This document shows, piece by piece, positions 1 through 7,254 of a stretch of DNA of 27,609 nt. Source of the stretch: an uncultured bacterium (GTDB taxonomy: Bacteria > Bacillota > Clostridia > Lachnospirales > Lachnospiraceae); the NCBI GenBank assembly GCA_905215405.1, contig CAJMQE010000052.1, forward strand, positions 1-27,609, given 5' to 3'. How positions within the stretch are numbered: position 1 is the stretch's first letter; each line of letters begins with the position of its first letter. A model generated the notes under the pieces. That model was not told where the DNA came from. It saw nothing but the letters and a program-made list of their open reading frames with translations, and ran no database searches. Both the position numbers and the translations under genes were made by a program.

Positions 1-1707
1 CTTAAGTTGTGGTCTTATTTTATCAATATCTATTAAAGAACCACTACCACCCTCACTTAACCTTCTTTGTAAAGCCTGCTCCATCTTCTCAGCTTCATTT
101 TGTTCCAGTTCTTTTACTTTCTTTTGATATTCCAGGTAATCTAATTTGATATTGCCCCTGATTTCATCTTCTGTGAGTGAGCATTGACTTCCATTTTTCA
201 GAAACTCTCCGTATTTATCTGGTATTTCGTCACGTGGAATATCTCCTAGAAGTGAATGGAATTCTTCTTCCACTTCCCCTGTTGCAGCACTTTTTCCCAC
301 GAAAGAGAGATCATGTATCTCTTCAATTGGTTCTGTTACTGCACTTTCATTTCCTAATTTACCAAGTTCATTAATATCAACTTCGTTCAGAGCTATTTTT
401 TCTTTAGCTTGATCAATCCCTTTTAGCTCACTTATCGACAAATCTGACTTACTACCTTCATCTATATGATTCAGATATTTTGCTGCTTCTTCATCCAGAG
501 CTATATTTTCTTCAGCTTGATCAATTCCCTTTAGCTCACTTATCGACAAATCTGACTTACTACCTTCATCTATATGATTCAGATATTTTCCTGCTTCTTC
601 ATCCAGAGCTATTTTTTCTTCAGCTTGATCAATCCCTTTTAGCTCACTTACCGACAAGTCTGACTTACTACCTTCTTCTAGATGATTCAGATATTTTCCT
701 GCTTCCTCGTCCCCTAGTAAATCAGAGAACGAATGAACGATACTATCATTCTTTTTATTTAATACTTCATTTATTATACGCTCTGTATAATCATCCGTAA
801 ACCGAATTTCTTCTCGATTTAGTTCTTTTAATGTATCAGTACCGATTCCCGGATTCAGATCAACAACCGCTCCTTCAAAATGTTTAGCGGAAAATCCGCT
901 TAATGCTGATGGAGTTGCGATCACGGATGCCGTAGCAAGAAGTGCCGTATTTCGCATTTCAGAAAACGTCATTTCATCCCCTGTAAATGCTTCCTTTCCT
1001 GTTGCAAGTTCCCAGAATATCTTCGCCTGCCCTGCTACCGGAATAAAATCTACTACAGCTGAAAAAGCTTCAACATAAATGCTGTGCTGTCTTTTCTGCA
1101 CGAATTCTCCATCTGTCATTGTCCCATTCAAATATTCATAAATCGTATCTACATTTCCTGCCGCAACTTCCTCTTCATACTGCTGTCTAAAGAGTTCTGC
1201 AAAGCTTCTGATGCAATTATCATTGATTGTTCCATCACTAAATGCATAATCCTCCTCAAAATCGTATTCATTTCCACTAATTCCAAGGAAATCTGCAAAA
1301 TTAAGTGTTGTAAGTTGACCTGACTCAACATTTCCATGATCTGAATATGACAAGGACAAACTACCAACTTTTTTAGTAGTAAAATCTTCAACTTTTATTT
1401 GACTTAGCTTATACAGTGAATTGTTTTGAATTGTTTTCAGATATTCGCTATCAACTTCATCCATTTTTTCCGGCAGTCTCTGTACAAAATCGCTTAAAGT
1501 TTTTAATTTATCATGTACGTCTTCTATCTTAGAATATTTATCTTCATACCCAACTGCACAAAAGTCTGAGTCGTCCAAATACTCATCGATTTTCTGTAAT
1601 TTCTTATTGATATCAACCATACTCATGATCAAATCTTGGTAGTCAACATCACAATCCGTTATTTTGCACAGCCAGTCATCATTTACCATTTTCTTCTCTC
1701 CGCCCAT
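1..1707 (-). CDS. Putative type VII-secreted polymorphic toxin with pre-toxin TG-like segment, C-terminus off window
   Basis: An open frame of 569 codons runs off the left edge without a stop. It has an N-terminal helical region (about residues 1-115) with many charged heptad-like stretches. A hydrophobic segment follows at about 212-268, reading DFIPVAG then ELATGKEAFTG. That spacing (DFIP..G, then ATGK...TG) is typical of the pre-toxin TG linker found in Firmicutes polymorphic toxins. Residues 333-440 are three 36-residue repeats, and 483-516 look like a decayed fourth copy. The last visible part is a charged helix and a Gly-Ser-rich turn. In this class the C-terminal tip is the toxic domain, so its activity cannot be read here. 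The start at 1707 overlaps the upstream stop (TAATG) and follows AAGGGGAA, like the gene at 3048. ATG 1689 (GGAG site) is an alternative. It is last in an operon with two WXG100-type genes, which supports export as a T7SS effector. Toxin class is inferred; no signal peptide is visible. Confidence 0.72.
   Translation of the reverse strand, partial: MGGEKKMVNDDWLCKITDCDVDYQDLIMSMVDINKKLQKIDEYLDDSDFCAVGYEDKYSKIEDVHDKLKTLSDFVQRLPEKMDEVDSEYLKTIQNNSLYKLSQIKVEDFTTKKVGSLSLSYSDHGNVESGQLTTLNFADFLGISGNEYDFEEDYAFSDGTINDNCIRSFAELFRQQYEEEVAAGNVDTIYEYLNGTMTDGEFVQKRQHSIYVEAFSAVVDFIPVAGQAKIFWELATGKEAFTGDEMTFSEMRNTALLATASVIATPSALSGFSAKHFEGAVVDLNPGIGTDTLKELNREEIRFTDDYTERIINEVLNKKNDSIVHSFSDLLGDEEAGKYLNHLEEGSKSDLSVSELKGIDQAEEKIALDEEAGKYLNHIDEGSKSDLSISELKGIDQAEENIALDEEAAKYLNHIDEGSKSDLSISELKGIDQAKEKIALNEVDINELGKLGNESAVTEPIEEIHDLSFVGKSAATGEVEEEFHSLLGDIPRDEIPDKYGEFLKNGSQCSLTEDEIRGNIKLDYLEYQKKVKELEQNEAEKMEQALQRRLSEGGSGSLIDIDKIRPQLK
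160..261 (-). repeat. Degenerate fourth copy of the effector repeat
   Basis: In the same reading frame, residues 483-516 read FHSLLGD, then DKYGEFLKNGSQ, then SLTEDEI. This matches the region leading into and through repeat unit 1 (FSDLLGD, then GKYLNHLEEGSK, then SVSEL) in order and spacing. It is too diverged to be a recent duplicate. The similarity was judged by eye at protein level only. Confidence 0.4.
388..711 (-). repeat. Three tandem 108-bp repeats inside the toxin-like gene
   Basis: Three in-frame units lie end to end at 604-711, 496-603 and 388-495. Each encodes 36 residues starting D-E-E-A and ending K/N-I-A-L, with the core KYLNH, EGSKSDLS and SELKGIDQA. By eye units 2 and 3 differ at 5 of 108 bases, and unit 1 differs from the others at 8 or 9. 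Most substitutions are conservative or silent, which suggests recent duplication under coding constraint. Confidence 0.95.
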
Positions 1708-2039
1708 TATTCTTCCCCTTTAGTTGCGATTTTGGAACAAAGAGATTCACGTAAATTATCAGCCATGAACTGATCAAGATTTTCCATCTGTTCTTTGGAA
1801 TTTTCCATGTAGCTGATACCAAGTTCGTAAAAATTCTTTAATTTATTAATCTGTGTTAATAATGAGTTTGCAAATTTACTCATTTCTGCATATGCATTTC
1901 CATCATACATATCGCCGCTCTCACACTGTTTTAAAATTAATGCTGTATACACAATAGCTTCATTTAACTTGGTAACGATTTCCTGTGAATCTCTTATAAA
2001 GCTACTAATATCGTCACCAAATATAATTGTCTCACTCAT
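1707..2039 (-). CDS. Small WXG100-like helical protein (YxG variant)
   Basis: This 110-residue protein is predicted almost wholly helical, with no signal peptide or membrane segment. It has a Y-D-G turn at residues 45-47, exactly where its operon neighbour has W-A-G, and both have Met at 53. The two therefore look like diverged members of the ESAT-6/CFP-10-like fold, two helices around a WxG turn. In this family such proteins pair with each other or with the helical N-terminus of an LXG-type effector and are recognised by the type VII secretion ATPase. A strong ribosome site (GAGGGGGA) precedes ATG 2039, and the stop overlaps the start of the toxin-like gene, suggesting coupled translation. 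Partner or chaperone role is inferred. Confidence 0.7.
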   Translation of the reverse strand: MSETIIFGDDISSFIRDSQEIVTKLNEAIVYTALILKQCESGDMYDGNAYAEMSKFANSLLTQINKLKNFYELGISYMENSKEQMENLDQFMADNLRESLCSKIATKGEE

Positions 2040-2054
2040 GATACATCCCCCTCT

Positions 2055-2366
2055 TTATATTTTGTTCATTTCCAAATATTCCTGGAAAGAGCTATAGAAA
2101 TCTGACAGGATCTGATAAAGTGTCTCATAATCTGCAATTGCCGCATCAACAGGACTATCAAGACTGAGCTTATTATGGAACATCAACATCAAATCAAGAA
2201 AAGCCACCATTGCATCATGCGTTTTTCCTGCCCAGGCCGTTGTATTTTCCACCTCTGTCTGTAATTGCAATGCCAGATTATATGACTCCTGCATAGTAGA
2301 AGTCAACTGACGTAATAAACAGGAATATTGATATAACTCTTCTCCATCAAACACATACTTACTCAT
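2055..2366 (-). CDS. WXG100-family (ESAT-6-like) protein
   Basis: The protein has 103 residues, close to the usual length of about 100 for the family. It carries the diagnostic W-A-G turn at residues 45-47 between two amphipathic helices, and has no signal peptide, as expected for type VII export. TGGAGGT stands seven bases before ATG 2366. It lies 15 bases upstream of the YxG paralogue and 22 bases downstream of the 219-residue gene, all in one transcription unit. It probably forms the helical bundle that delivers the toxin-like protein to the T7SS. No EssC or other machinery gene is present here, so export would depend on a system elsewhere in the genome. Confidence 0.82.
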   Translation of the reverse strand: MSKYVFDGEELYQYSCLLRQLTSTMQESYNLALQLQTEVENTTAWAGKTHDAMVAFLDLMLMFHNKLSLDSPVDAAIADYETLYQILSDFYSSFQEYLEMNKI

Positions 2367-2388
2367 TTTATTACCTCCAGTATACTAT

Positions 2389-3048
2389 TCATGTTTTATT
2401 AGCTTCTTCCCTATCATAAGCTCTGTTTGATAAAATTGATGCCAACTCCCTGCGCATTTGAACAGGTGATATTGTAGTCACTGTTTCTGCCAAATAATCG
2501 TATACATAGCCTTCTGCATGTAGCCAACAATATGTTTTATTGTAATTCACACATCCATTTTCAATTATTTGAACATGAAGTCTGTTATCACCAAATTTAT
2601 GTATATCATTCTTTATATTTTCTTTACTTATCTGATGAACGATTCGCTGTTTTTCACTTGGAGTTTCCAGCTGTAAATACGTGCAATCGTGAATTAGTTT
2701 TAACATGATTATACTTGGTTTTTCAATCAGCATCTGATTCAAATTTCGTCTTTCTTTGACAATACAAACTATTCTCTTTCCCTCATCCTGTAATCCAAGA
2801 TGCAGATTATTAATAATAAGATGCCTCTGCGCCCGTTTGAACTCCTCAAATACAAATGCATATAACACACCATCTCTGCTAAGTTTATTTTGTTTGGTAA
2901 GTATATTCTTTTCCCTTAATGTTTTAAGGGTATCTATTATATAACTTTCTTTATTTATGATTCCAGGCATACTAAGCCTGATCCCTTCCAGTTTTCTTTC
3001 TTCCGTTATGCTATTAAAGAAAACCAGTTCCCCATCTGTAAAGTGCAT
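2389..3048 (-). CDS. Conserved-looking 219-residue protein of T7SS locus, function unknown
   Basis: I do not recognise this family with certainty. The protein is soluble, mixed alpha/beta and basic overall, with no signal peptide, membrane helix or obvious catalytic motif. It starts MHFTDGEL and has regular beta-type stretches (IVCIVKE, IIMLKLI, LHVQIIE) separated by helices. That composition recalls EspG-like chaperones and the unclassified mid-size proteins of Firmicutes LXG loci, but this is an impression only. AAAGGGGA lies six bases before ATG 3048. It is second in the operon, between the acidic coiled-coil gene and the WXG100 gene. A chaperone or adaptor for the secreted bundle is the simplest guess. 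Confidence 0.6.
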   Translation of the reverse strand: MHFTDGELVFFNSITEERKLEGIRLSMPGIINKESYIIDTLKTLREKNILTKQNKLSRDGVLYAFVFEEFKRAQRHLIINNLHLGLQDEGKRIVCIVKERRNLNQMLIEKPSIIMLKLIHDCTYLQLETPSEKQRIVHQISKENIKNDIHKFGDNRLHVQIIENGCVNYNKTYCWLHAEGYVYDYLAETVTTISPVQMRRELASILSNRAYDREEANKT

Positions 3049-3076
3049 AAATTCCCCTTTCTATTTATGAAGAGTA

Positions 3077-3493
3077 TTAACAATTACTTTCATACTGTTC
3101 ATTCCAACTATCATACGAATCACTGATATCCTGTAATTTTGAACGATATTCATCTACCACATCATAGAAATATTGCATCAACTGCTTCTCTGTATATTGA
3201 AACCTTCGACATGCACATTCAAACTGTACAACAAATCTTCCTTGTGCTGAATCCGGGTATGCAAGCATACAACTTTGAATAGAGTCCAGTCCCTGTTGCA
3301 CTGAGTCGAGCTCTTCTACGACTTCACCAAGAACTGAATTAATCTGATCCGATAGCAAACTATATGTATTCATATGGTTTATGGCATCTTCCCTGGCAGC
3401 TTGCCTCTCAAGTTCTATTCTTCTAGCCTCTTCTTCACGTTCCCGCTCTAATTCTTCTTCATTTTCCTCGTCGTTTTCTTCCCACTCGCTCAT
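3077..3493 (-). CDS. Acidic coiled-coil protein, first gene of T7SS effector operon
   Basis: This is a 138-residue helical protein. Residues 1-35 are almost entirely Glu/Arg/Asn (EEELEREREEEARR), a charged single-helix or coiled-coil stretch. Two longer helices follow around a turn at Y-P-D-S-A-Q-G, which resembles the small LXG-associated helical proteins. I start it at ATG 3493 because AGAGGA lies nine bases upstream; a longer reading from 3568 has no ribosome site. It lies about 110 bases downstream of the predicted promoter and 28 bases before the next gene. It probably is a structural partner of the secreted complex. The exact family is not assigned. Confidence 0.65.
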   Translation of the reverse strand: MSEWEENDEENEEELEREREEEARRIELERQAAREDAINHMNTYSLLSDQINSVLGEVVEELDSVQQGLDSIQSCMLAYPDSAQGRFVVQFECACRRFQYTEKQLMQYFYDVVDEYRSKLQDISDSYDSWNEQYESNC

Positions 3494-3587
3494 GGACTTC
3501 CATCCTCTTTTCTTTTCATAACTTTTAATATAGCTTTTTATGCATAAATACACCTGGATCATTATCAACTTTAAACTACAATTTTCC

Positions 3588-3601
3588 CTGACAATTGCCA
3601 G
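3588..3601. promoter_or_regulatory. Operator-like palindrome at the T7SS operon start
   Basis: CTGACAATTGCCAG is a 14-base palindrome with one mismatched pair around CAATTG. It lies just downstream of the predicted transcription start (about 3603), where a bound repressor would block initiation. No regulator gene is adjacent. Confidence 0.35.
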
Positions 3602-3609
3602 TTACAGAA

Positions 3610-3638
3610 AGTATATTACCTTACACGCTTACATACAA
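3610..3638 (-). promoter_or_regulatory. SigA-type promoter of the T7SS effector operon
   Basis: Read on the minus strand it has -35 TTGTAT, a 17-base spacer and -10 TATACT. It lies 117 bases upstream of ATG 3493 and downstream of the rpe terminator, so the operon has its own promoter. The gene-free stretch 3494-3809 holds this promoter, the palindrome and the rpe terminator; I see no further gene there. Confidence 0.6.
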
Positions 3639-3726
3639 TAGAACTTTTCTCGCATTTTGCGTACAGCAATCAGGTAAAAGTACTACATTTGAATTGAGTT
3701 CTGTGTCATTGATTCTACTTTATCGT

Positions 3727-3775
3727 ACAAAAAAAATGCTATCTTTGTTCTTTTAGGACAAAAATAGCATTTTGA
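3727..3775 (-). terminator. Rho-independent terminator after rpe
   Basis: On the minus strand AAATGCTAT and GATAGCATTT form the stem, with further T/A pairing toward the loop, followed by a run of eight T. It ends the murE/def-to-rpe transcription unit before the toxin operon promoter. Confidence 0.8.
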
Positions 3776-3809
3776 TTTCTGTATTTAATTTATCTTAATA
3801 ATTATAATT

Positions 3810-4466
3810 CTACCATAAATTCATAATTTCTTTGAATTTTGCGACATTTTCCTCAACATTACCATTAAAAACTGCAGATCCTGCAACAATCACATTTGCT
3901 CCTGCTTCCAATGCTGATGGAAGATTATCAATATTGATGCCACCATCAATTTCAATATCTCTTTCTATTCCTTTTGATTCAAGAATTCTTTTGATTTCTT
4001 TCACCTTGTCCAGGGAATTTGCAATGAATTTCTGTCCACCAAAACCAGGGTTCACGCTCATAACCAAAATCATATCTACCATTTCAAAGTAAGGAGCAAT
4101 ATTAGAAACTGGAGTCGCAGGATTTAATGTAATCCCTGCCTTTACACCCGATGCTTTAATTTTCTGAATTGTAGCAGCTACATCTGCACATGCTTCTACA
4201 TGTACTGTAATGATGTCTGCACCAGACTTTACGAACTCATCGATATAACGAATTGGTTCATTAATCATAAGATGCACATCAAAGACTCTCTTAGTAGCTT
4301 TTCTTGCAGATTTGATTACAGGCATGCCATATGAAATACTTGGAACGAAAAGCCCGTCCATAACATCGATATGCACGTATTCCGCACCCGCCTGATCAAT
4401 TGTTTCAATTGCTTCTCCAAGTCTGCAGAAATCTGCAGATAATATTGATGGTGATAATATATTCAT
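3810..4466 (-). CDS. rpe: Ribulose-phosphate 3-epimerase
   Basis: This enzyme interconverts ribulose 5-phosphate and xylulose 5-phosphate in the cytosolic pentose phosphate pathway. At 218 residues it has the usual family length and a complete TIM-barrel pattern. It opens with LSPSILSADF, has HIDVMDG near residue 33 (metal-binding His and Asp), HLMI near 66, MSVNPGFGGQ near 137 and the phosphate-binding EIDGGIN and VAGSAVF near the end. ATG 4466 follows AAAGGAAA and lies one base after the rsgA stop, so translation is probably coupled. It is the last gene of the block; a strong terminator follows at 3727-3775. Many Firmicutes have thiamine pyrophosphokinase next, but here the toxin operon follows. 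Confidence 0.97.
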   Translation of the reverse strand: MNILSPSILSADFCRLGEAIETIDQAGAEYVHIDVMDGLFVPSISYGMPVIKSARKATKRVFDVHLMINEPIRYIDEFVKSGADIITVHVEACADVAATIQKIKASGVKAGITLNPATPVSNIAPYFEMVDMILVMSVNPGFGGQKFIANSLDKVKEIKRILESKGIERDIEIDGGINIDNLPSALEAGANVIVAGSAVFNGNVEENVAKFKEIMNLW

Positions 4467-4467
4467 T

Positions 4468-5346
4468 TTAATATTTCCTTTGCTCTTTTATTTCATTATA
4501 AATCTCAATGTAATTCTGATATCTGATCTTGCTGATTTTTCCTTCTTCAACTGCTTGTTTCACAGCACAATCCGGCTCATTTACATGAGCGCATCCGTTA
4601 AATCTGCATTTTCCCTCATACTGCTCAAATTCATGAAAATAGAATCTAACATCTTCTTTTTCCATATCTGTCATGTAAAGAGAAGTAAAACCAGGTGTAT
4701 CCAGAATATACGTATCATCCTCCACATTAAAGATTTCTGAATGTCTTGTCGTATGCTTACCTCTGCCAATCTTCTCGCTGATACTTCCTGTCTCTACTTT
4801 CATACCAGGAAGGATCAAATTTGTGATGGAGGATTTTCCAACACCCGATGGGCCAGCAAGAACTGTTGTTTTGTGATTCAGTAATTCCCTGAATTCTTCA
4901 ATACCACGTTCTTCGTAGGTGCTTGTAAATAGCACTTTACAACCACTGTCTCTGTAGTCCCTCTGCAGATTTTCTATCTGATCCTGCTGTGCCAGATCTC
5001 TTTTATTGAAACAGATAACCGTATCAATATTCTGCATATTCATCATCATAATAAATCTTGCAAGCAGACTGTAATTAGGTTCCGGTTTTGTTACTGCAAA
5101 AATGATAACAGCCTGGTCTACATTCGCAACCGCAGGTCGAATCAGGCTGTTGTTCCTTGGAAGAATTTCATTGATATTTCCAAGGAACTTTTCCTGATCG
5201 ATCACATCTATTTCCACATTATCGCCGACCAGTGGTTTGATCTTCTTATTCCTGAATATTCCTTTTGCCTTGCACTCATATGTCCCTGTACCGATCACAT
5301 GAACATAATAGAATCCGGCAATTCCTTTTATAATCTTTCCCTGCAT
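4468..5346 (-). CDS. rsgA: Ribosome small subunit-dependent GTPase RsgA
   Basis: RsgA is a circularly permuted GTPase that helps late 30S subunit maturation. The 292-residue protein has an N-terminal OB-fold (about 1-70). The permuted GTPase motifs follow in order: G4 NKRD near 114, G1 GPSGVGKSS near 165, G3 DTPGF near 215. The C-terminal zinc site has C-x4-C-x-H-x5-C spacing (CRFNGCAHVNEPDC). It starts two bases after the prkC stop with only a weak ribosome site, so coupling to prkC translation is likely. The prkC-rsgA-rpe order is a standard Firmicutes cluster. Confidence 0.97.
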   Translation of the reverse strand: MQGKIIKGIAGFYYVHVIGTGTYECKAKGIFRNKKIKPLVGDNVEIDVIDQEKFLGNINEILPRNNSLIRPAVANVDQAVIIFAVTKPEPNYSLLARFIMMMNMQNIDTVICFNKRDLAQQDQIENLQRDYRDSGCKVLFTSTYEERGIEEFRELLNHKTTVLAGPSGVGKSSITNLILPGMKVETGSISEKIGRGKHTTRHSEIFNVEDDTYILDTPGFTSLYMTDMEKEDVRFYFHEFEQYEGKCRFNGCAHVNEPDCAVKQAVEEGKISKIRYQNYIEIYNEIKEQRKY

Positions 5347-5348
5347 AC

Positions 5349-7238
5349 TTAATTAGTACCTGTCTTGTTACTTGTTGAAGCCTTTGTACTTTCACTTTCG
5401 GTCGTTGCTTCTGTCTGTTTTGGACCAGCACTTAAAGTCAGCTGAATAACTGTGCCTTCATCAACTTCTTTCCCTGATGAGTAGCTCTGTCCAATAACTA
5501 TACCTCTTTCACTACTGCTCTCCTGATAACCGTAAACTGAATATTTCAGTCCTGCATTATCAAGTGCCTCATTTGCTTGGCTCTCTGTCATACCCATAAC
5601 ATATGGAACAGTGACCTTCTTAGTCTCTTTTCCTCTGCTGACATTAATTGTTACTGAATCACCCGATTTAACTGATGACCCCTTTGATGGAGTCTGACTG
5701 ATTACATTGCCCTGTGAAACGGAATCACTAAATGAATAATCAATGCTTACGGTCAGTCCTGCATTCTTTAATGTTGAAGATGCGTCACTTTCTGTTTTAC
5801 CAACTACATTTGGTACTGTAAAAGTATTAGATCCAGAACTTACAGTAATTGTAATTGTTGTATTTTTATCAACCTTACTATCAGCTTTCTGACTCTGTGA
5901 AATGACATTTCCTTCTGCCACAGTATCAGAATTCTGTTTACTGATCTTACATCCAAGACCTACTTTATTCAATGCTGCTTTTGCATCATCTTCTGTCATA
6001 CCTGCAACATCTGGTACTGAAACCTGATCTGAATCTTCTGTAGAAGCCAGTGTTGCTTCTGTTGTCGTTTCTGATTTTGTACTCTTACCACCTACTGCAC
6101 TAACTACTTTGATTACAACAAATATTGTTACAATTATGATCATGACAACAATACCAATACCGATATATTTCATAATTTTGTCGAGCTTTTCATTGCCACC
6201 GTCTTCGATATCTTCCTCATCATCTTTGGAGGCTTCCTCATCTTCGTCGTCCTCGTCGTCCTCGTCGTCATCATCTTCATCAAGAACATCATCATCATCA
6301 TAAAGTGAGTCTTCATCTTCATCCTGAAGTGAATTGATCAAATCTGTTTTTAATTCATCCTCTGCCTGGGCTACAATGGTATCTCCATACATAGGCATCA
6401 TTTTTACAAAATCAACATCAGGCATTACGAGAGATTTTTTCAGATCTGCAATTAGTTCAGTTGCACTCTGATATCTTCTTTCAGTCTTTTTCTGTGTACA
6501 TTTTGTTACGATCTTATCCACGCTGATTGGAATATCATCTACCACTGAGGATGCTGGCGGTATTTCATCCTGAATATGCTGTACTGCTACTGCTACAGTT
6601 GAATCCCCATCAAATGGCACTGTTCCTGTCAGCATTTCATAAAGTGTAATACCAAATGAGTAGATATCGCTTTTTTCGTCGCTATATCCACCTCTTGCCT
6701 GTTCCGGTGATATATAATGAACAGAACCCATAGCGGATGAGTTGATTGTCTGTGATGTTGCCGCTCTGGCAATACCAAAATCTGTTACTTTTACTTTTCC
6801 ATCTTTGGAGATAATAATATTCTGTGGCTTTATATCTCTGTGCACAATGTGATGACTATGTGCAGCTTCAATTCCCTGTGCGACCTGGATTGCAATACTG
6901 ATTGCTTCCTTGCTGCTTAATCTGCCTTTTTTCTCAATATATTTCTTTAATGTTATGCCTTCTACGAGTTCCATAACAATATAATGGATCCCATTTTCAT
7001 CTCCTACATCATATACATTTACAATGTTGGGATGCATAAGACCTGCTGCTGACTGAGCCTCTATATTAAATTTGGATACAAATGTCTTATCTTCACTAAA
7101 TTCCTGTTTTAATACTTTTATTGCCACAAATCGATTGAGTTTATGACACTTCGCCCTGTAGACGTCAGACATTCCACCTGTACCGATTCGGTCCATGATC
7201 TCATATCTGTCGGCTAAAAACATTCCTCTTCTTAACAT
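5349..7238 (-). CDS. prkC: PASTA-domain Ser/Thr protein kinase (PrkC/Stk1 type)
   Basis: This membrane kinase senses cell wall muropeptides and phosphorylates cytosolic targets. The 629-residue protein has a kinase domain (about 12-270) with glycine loop IGTGGMSDVY, Lys41, HRDIKPQN (catalytic Asp135), DFG at 153 and Thr/Ser-rich activation loop residues 161-168. A juxtamembrane linker, nearly pure Asp/Glu at about 307-348, precedes one membrane helix (about 359-380). Three extracellular PASTA repeats follow at about 407-468, 474-536 and 542-605, each opening with VP-x-V-x-G. The tail is Ser/Thr-rich. AAAGGTGA precedes ATG 7238. The cognate PP2C phosphatase gene lies 16 bases upstream, the usual antagonist pairing. 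The long acidic run is unusual. Confidence 0.97.
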   Translation of the reverse strand: MLRRGMFLADRYEIMDRIGTGGMSDVYRAKCHKLNRFVAIKVLKQEFSEDKTFVSKFNIEAQSAAGLMHPNIVNVYDVGDENGIHYIVMELVEGITLKKYIEKKGRLSSKEAISIAIQVAQGIEAAHSHHIVHRDIKPQNIIISKDGKVKVTDFGIARAATSQTINSSAMGSVHYISPEQARGGYSDEKSDIYSFGITLYEMLTGTVPFDGDSTVAVAVQHIQDEIPPASSVVDDIPISVDKIVTKCTQKKTERRYQSATELIADLKKSLVMPDVDFVKMMPMYGDTIVAQAEDELKTDLINSLQDEDEDSLYDDDDVLDEDDDDEDDEDDEDEEASKDDEEDIEDGGNEKLDKIMKYIGIGIVVMIIIVTIFVVIKVVSAVGGKSTKSETTTEATLASTEDSDQVSVPDVAGMTEDDAKAALNKVGLGCKISKQNSDTVAEGNVISQSQKADSKVDKNTTITITVSSGSNTFTVPNVVGKTESDASSTLKNAGLTVSIDYSFSDSVSQGNVISQTPSKGSSVKSGDSVTINVSRGKETKKVTVPYVMGMTESQANEALDNAGLKYSVYGYQESSSERGIVIGQSYSSGKEVDEGTVIQLTLSAGPKQTEATTESESTKASTSNKTGTN

Positions 7239-7254
7239 ACTTTCACCTTTCCGC

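Noticed and set aside
480..800. Plus-strand frame of 106 codons with Leu/Tyr-rich repeats
   Set aside because: It is the antisense of the tandem repeats in the toxin-like gene; no ribosome site and implausible composition.
1149..1391. Minus-strand 80-codon frame within the toxin-like region
   Set aside because: It lies in another frame inside the longer open frame that has family features and operon context.
6109..6303. Plus-strand frame rich in serine
   Set aside because: It is the antisense of the Asp/Glu run in the PASTA kinase; a low-complexity shadow.
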